This document shows, piece after piece, positions 14,986 through 17,882 of a stretch of DNA of 17,882 nt. Position 1 is the first letter of the stretch; the number at the start of each line of letters is the position of its first letter. The position numbers and the translations under genes were made by a program. The stretch spans positions 1 to 17,882 of the forward strand of contig CAIKGX010000248.1 of assembly GCA_903827075.1 (NCBI GenBank). The letters are read 5' to 3'. The stretch is from an uncultured beta proteobacterium (GTDB lineage: Bacteria > Pseudomonadota > Gammaproteobacteria > Burkholderiales > Burkholderiaceae). Under the pieces are notes generated by a model. It saw only the letters and a list, made by a program, of their open reading frames with translations. It had not been told where the DNA came from and made no database searches.

Positions 14986-15527
14986 AACGCTGGATATGCA
15001 TCTTTACGATATATTTTTTATCGATAAGCCTGAGCATTGCTGCAGCTGAGCCTTCCTATATTGCTGCCGAGATCAGTCCCGCAACACTTCAAGGTAGCGG
15101 CAAGCTCACCTTCTTTGGATTTCATATATACGATGCAGCCTTGTACCGAGGAAGCAAAAATGCATCTTCTGAGTTTGCTTTAGATTTACGCTATCAAAAA
15201 TCATTGTCAGGTACTGCTATTGCCAATCGGACTATTGATGAGATGAAAAAGATAGGCGTGCCAGAGACTCAGGCTAATGCATGGGGAAAAGAATTGGCAG
15301 GTTTTCTTCCTAATGTAGAGCCTGGACAAAATTTAACGGCAGTTTATTCCGCAAAGCAAGTGACTACCTTTATGTATGAAGGAAAAAGAATTGCGCAAAT
15401 TTCTGGCGCAGATTTTGCTAAGGCATTTTTTGGTATTTGGCTGGATCAAAAAACGAGTGTGCCAAAGCTCAGGGAGCAATTGCTGGGTCAAGGATGTTTA
15501 CCCCCACTTCTGGGCGAGAGTTGCTAA
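14982..15527 (+). CDS. Chalcone-isomerase-like exported protein
   Basis: Exported protein of 181 residues: signal peptide of about 22 residues (ending SIAAA before EPSY) and a chalcone-isomerase-like fold, with GKLTFFGFHIYDAALYRG (about 40-57), FALDLRYQKSLSGTAIANRTIDEM (about 65-88) and a C-terminal FFGIWLD. The bacterial members of this fold are not known to act on flavonoids, and the role is unknown. The start is fixed by the ATGA overlap with the DCC gene; the stop overlaps the next start as TAATG. Confidence 0.85.
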   Translation: MKRWICIFTIYFLSISLSIAAAEPSYIAAEISPATLQGSGKLTFFGFHIYDAALYRGSKNASSEFALDLRYQKSLSGTAIANRTIDEMKKIGVPETQANAWGKELAGFLPNVEPGQNLTAVYSAKQVTTFMYEGKRIAQISGADFAKAFFGIWLDQKTSVPKLREQLLGQGCLPPLLGESC

Positions 15528-16102
15528 TGTCTTTTTCGGCGGATAAAAAAATGAAAAAATTTGCGCTGTGCCAATGGCTCTTGAATATCACCCTCGTGTT
15601 CAGCCTGGCTGCTTGTTCATCTCCGACGGTAACCCAATATAGCTCTGAGAAACCAACCCTCAATTTAAGTGAATATTTTGATGGCACGATTGATGCTTAC
15701 GGAATCTTTACAGATCGTAGTGGTGTTGTGGTTAAACGATTCACCGTTTTAATCAAGGCCCACTGGAAAACGCTTGATGGCAAAAAGGTGGGGACCTTAG
15801 ATGAAAGTTTTGAGTACTCTGATGGCACAAAGCAAAAGCGTATTTGGACATTGGTGGAAACCTCACCTGGAAGATACATAGGAACTGCGGATGATGTGGT
15901 CGGGGAGGCCCTGGGGAATTCTGCCGGGAATGCTTTGAATTGGACATATACATTAGCCCTACCAGTAGATGACAGTATTTACCACGTGCAATTTAATGAT
16001 TGGATGTATTTAGTCACACCTCAGGTCATGATCAATAAAGCCAAAATGAGTAAATTTGGGATTGATTTAGGTGAGGTGACCTTGAGTTTTTATAAGCGCT
16101 AA
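15527..16102 (+). CDS. DUF3833 family lipoprotein
   Basis: Predicted lipoprotein of 191 residues. The lipobox LAAC places the modified Cys at residue 30 from this start. After it comes the DUF3833 region: LNLSEYFDGTIDAYGIFTDR, a WTLVETSPGRYIGTADDVVG strand pair, and a C-terminal LGEVTLSFYKR. The ATG at 15527 overlaps the preceding TAA (TAATG), which supports coupling. ATG 15551 is a good alternative that gives a more standard 21-residue signal peptide (MKKFALCQW...). The open frame further upstream (from 15437) lies inside the previous gene and is not used. No T-tract terminator is seen after it. Confidence 0.85.
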   Translation: MSFSADKKMKKFALCQWLLNITLVFSLAACSSPTVTQYSSEKPTLNLSEYFDGTIDAYGIFTDRSGVVVKRFTVLIKAHWKTLDGKKVGTLDESFEYSDGTKQKRIWTLVETSPGRYIGTADDVVGEALGNSAGNALNWTYTLALPVDDSIYHVQFNDWMYLVTPQVMINKAKMSKFGIDLGEVTLSFYKR

Positions 16103-16216
16103 GGGGATTTTGACCCAATCTAAGCACTTGTTTTGGTGCTGTGCGTACTCTCGGAATTTGTGTCACACTTTCTAAAAATATAAGCTTTTAAACGGCAGTC
16201 ATTAAGGAGACATTAG

Positions 16217-16765
16217 ATGAAAACGATATTTCAAGGCATCGGAAGTAAGGCGAAAGTGATCTCTATCGCTGTAGCCGGCCTGTTCACTTTAGTCGCATGC
16301 CAATCCATGGAGCAGGGAACTGGGCAAAAAGCGAGCGCAAGCCTAGAGTCAAAGTCAGGCTCCAAAGCGACAGGTCAAGTGACCTTTGTTTGGCAAGGCC
16401 AGGATGTTCTGATTACAGGTAATTTTGCTGGATTAAAGCCTAATGCAGAGCAAGGTTTTCATGTGCATGAGAAGGGTGATTGCTCTGCTCCAGATGCAAC
16501 GAGTGCTGGCGGTCATTTCAACCCAGAAACTAAAGCTCATGGAATGCCCAATAGCGGCATGAATCATGCAGGCGACCTACCCAATATTAAATCGGATGCC
16601 CAAGGAAATGCGGTCTATTCTGCAAAACTACATGGTTTTGCGGTGAACAATGGCCCCACTGGAATTCTTGGAAGGTCAGTTGTAGTGCATCGTGATCCTG
16701 ATGACTATAAGTCCCAGCCAGCTGGTAATTCTGGTCCACGTATCGCTTGTGGGCTAATTAAATAG
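16217..16765 (+). CDS. sodC: Cu/Zn superoxide dismutase, lipoprotein type
   Basis: Converts superoxide to hydrogen peroxide and oxygen outside the cytoplasm; 182 residues. The signal peptide ends in the lipobox LVAC with Cys28, so it is probably lipid-anchored rather than free in the periplasm. All metal ligands are visible: copper His82, His84, His100 and His158; zinc His100 (bridging), His108, His117 and Asp120. Cys89 and Cys178 can form the conserved disulfide, and Arg175 lies in the C-terminal GNSGPRIACG signature. AAGGAG at 16204-16209, 7 nt from the ATG, fixes the start. A possible -10 (TATAAG, 16179-16184) lies upstream, but its -35 is poor. The DUF2452 gene follows after 25 nt and may be cotranscribed. 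Confidence 0.96.
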   Translation: MKTIFQGIGSKAKVISIAVAGLFTLVACQSMEQGTGQKASASLESKSGSKATGQVTFVWQGQDVLITGNFAGLKPNAEQGFHVHEKGDCSAPDATSAGGHFNPETKAHGMPNSGMNHAGDLPNIKSDAQGNAVYSAKLHGFAVNNGPTGILGRSVVVHRDPDDYKSQPAGNSGPRIACGLIK

Positions 16766-16790
16766 TAATTGAAAGGTAGCAGGGGTTTTA

Positions 16791-17237
16791 ATGAGAATAG
16801 AAGATACAGATCCAGCCCGGCATGCTGGGATTGAATATCCAATGGAGGTGGGCGCCCCTGTTTTTGCTCCTATTAAGGTGGTAGAGGAAAAAGATAAGGC
16901 CGTTAATATTGCCCGTCAAAATGCGAAGCAAGAATACGATCGCATTATGGAGCAGGCAGAAGTGCTGATGAAGCAAGCCAAGGCTTTACAGGCAAGATTG
17001 GACGCGACCGAGATGGTGCATTGCGCTAAATTTGGCTTCAATCCGATCCATGGAAAAATTTATCATTTGTATTACGATGAGCGCAATACGGTCAATGTAT
17101 TGATTCAGAATGGCCCCCAAGATTGGAGTTGTGGAATTCCTGGTGGCTGGACATATACGATGGCGGTGAAGAAGTTGGGTGATAGTACCTGGGCCGTAAT
17201 TGAGGAAGATTTGGAAATGACTCTTGCGGTAAGATAG
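16791..17237 (+). CDS. DUF2452 family protein
   Basis: Cytosolic protein of 148 residues with no signal peptide. After an N-terminal IEYPMEVGAPVFAP stretch comes a charged helix, probably a coiled coil (about 30-72, with KQAKALQARL). A C-terminal domain follows with FGFNPIHGKIYHLYY and GDSTWAVIEEDLEM. This order matches DUF2452, whose function is unknown. AGGGG at 16781-16785 precedes the ATG by 5 nt. It is downstream of sodC without a visible terminator. Confidence 0.75.
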   Translation: MRIEDTDPARHAGIEYPMEVGAPVFAPIKVVEEKDKAVNIARQNAKQEYDRIMEQAEVLMKQAKALQARLDATEMVHCAKFGFNPIHGKIYHLYYDERNTVNVLIQNGPQDWSCGIPGGWTYTMAVKKLGDSTWAVIEEDLEMTLAVR

Positions 17238-17266
17238 TTTTTTATAAAATAATAATAAGGTGACTT

Positions 17267-17882
17267 GTGACAACTGCACGCATTGTTAGTCTTTCTGAGC
17301 TCGGTAATGCCGATGTTATTCAACTGATTGATAAAGAATTGCCTCCGCCCGCCAAGGGTGAGGTGCAACTTCGTCAGACAGCTATTGGCTTTAATTTTAT
17401 CGACGTGTATCAGCGCTCCGGAATTTATCCTTTGGAATTGCCTACCGGCTTAGGTCATGAGGCTGTTGGCGTAGTGGAGGCCCTTGGTGAGGGGGTTGCT
17501 CGCTTCAAGAAAGGTGATCGCGTCATGTACATCAATGCTGGTATTGGTGCTTATGCCAGTGCCCGTAATGTGGCTGCCGATAAATTGGTCTCTGTTCCGG
17601 ATGCGGTTTCAGATGAAGTTGCTGCCGCTGTCTTCTTTAAGGCAATGACTGCGCAATATCTGGTGCAAAAGACCTATAAGGTCAAAGCGGGTGATGTTGT
17701 GCTTGTGCATGCTGCCGCTGGCGGAGTGGGGCAAATTCTAGCGGGTTGGGCTAAATCCTTGGGCGCATTTGTAGTTGGCACGGTAGGTTCAGCGACTAAG
17801 TTTGCAGCAGCTAAAGAGGCGGGCTGCGATGCAGTAGTGGAATACACCAAACCCAATTGGGTTGAAGAAGTTCTTAAGGCCA
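17267..17882 (+). CDS. NADPH:quinone oxidoreductase, zinc-independent MDR family (partial, 5' end)
   Basis: The reading frame opens at GTG 17267 and runs off the right edge after 205 codons; the family is about 320-325 residues, so about a third is missing. The N-terminal GroES-like domain (TTARIVSLSELGNADVIQL, FNFIDVYQRSGIYP at about 42-55, GLGHEAVGVVEALGEGV at about 61-77) is followed by the Rossmann nucleotide-binding motif HAAAGGVGQ (148-156). The structural zinc cysteines are absent, as in quinone reductases of the QorA type, which reduce quinones or enones with NADPH. AAGG at 17257-17260, 6 nt before GTG, supports this start; no ATG lies near the N-terminal strand. Confidence 0.93.
   Translation, partial: MTTARIVSLSELGNADVIQLIDKELPPPAKGEVQLRQTAIGFNFIDVYQRSGIYPLELPTGLGHEAVGVVEALGEGVARFKKGDRVMYINAGIGAYASARNVAADKLVSVPDAVSDEVAAAVFFKAMTAQYLVQKTYKVKAGDVVLVHAAAGGVGQILAGWAKSLGAFVVGTVGSATKFAAAKEAGCDAVVEYTKPNWVEEVLKA

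Noticed and set aside
15437..15526. Upstream extension of the DUF3833 lipoprotein
   Set aside because: It lies inside the chalcone-isomerase-like gene and would bury the signal peptide. The TAATG overlap at 15525-15529 points to the later start.
16122..16140. AGCAC/GTGCT hairpin after the DUF3833 gene as a terminator
   Set aside because: Short stem and no T-tract follows.
16156..16171. GTGTCACAC palindrome upstream of sodC as a Crp (cAMP) site
   Set aside because: It lacks the N6 spacing of TGTGA-N6-TCACA, so it cannot be used to link sodC to the cyclase.
16158..16184. sodC promoter with TTGTGT and TATAAG
   Set aside because: Spacing is only 15 nt and the -35 match is poor, so it is mentioned in the gene entry but not listed as a feature.

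Overview
The window looks like chromosomal DNA of a moderate-GC betaproteobacterium in the Burkholderiaceae. The protein sequences, compact spacing and gene mix resemble freshwater Polynucleobacter or a close relative; this is an impression from protein style, not a database result. No transposase, integrase, phage gene, tRNA, rRNA or CRISPR array was seen.

Region 1 (2-9075) is the most distinctive part. At the left edge is the C-terminal end of a protein with a cyclic-nucleotide-binding domain, probably an MscS-type channel. It is followed by a complete chemosensory operon in one direction: methyl-accepting receptor, CheA with two CheW-like domains, CheW, CheB, CheR, a receiver-adenylate cyclase fusion, and a YqhA/UPF0114 membrane protein. 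No stand-alone CheY, CheZ, CheC, CheD or flagellar gene is present. Apart from CheB, the only receiver domain sits on the cyclase. The simplest reading is a chemosensory array whose output is cAMP rather than flagellar switching, with a possible cAMP-binding channel encoded just upstream. A strong bidirectional terminator at 9118-9149 closes the region.

Region 2 (9183-11556) holds a convergent DUF1345 membrane protein, a probable 54-residue single-pass membrane protein with its own promoter, and two universal stress protein genes. In front of the usp genes is a perfect FNR/Anr-type palindrome, placed where a class II activator site would be relative to a good -10 box. This suggests induction by low oxygen.

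Region 3 (11565-17882) is a set of short operons: an outer-membrane MetA-type beta-barrel (minus), a spermidine-synthase-like protein (plus), DUF2237 and a CsgA-like short-chain dehydrogenase (minus), then DCC/DUF393, a chalcone-isomerase-like protein and a DUF3833 lipoprotein in overlapping order (plus), a lipoprotein Cu/Zn superoxide dismutase, a DUF2452 protein, and the first 205 codons of a quinone oxidoreductase that runs off the right edge. Several of these families recur in photolyase/light-stress neighbourhoods in other bacteria, so an oxidative or photo-oxidative stress role is plausible but not shown here.
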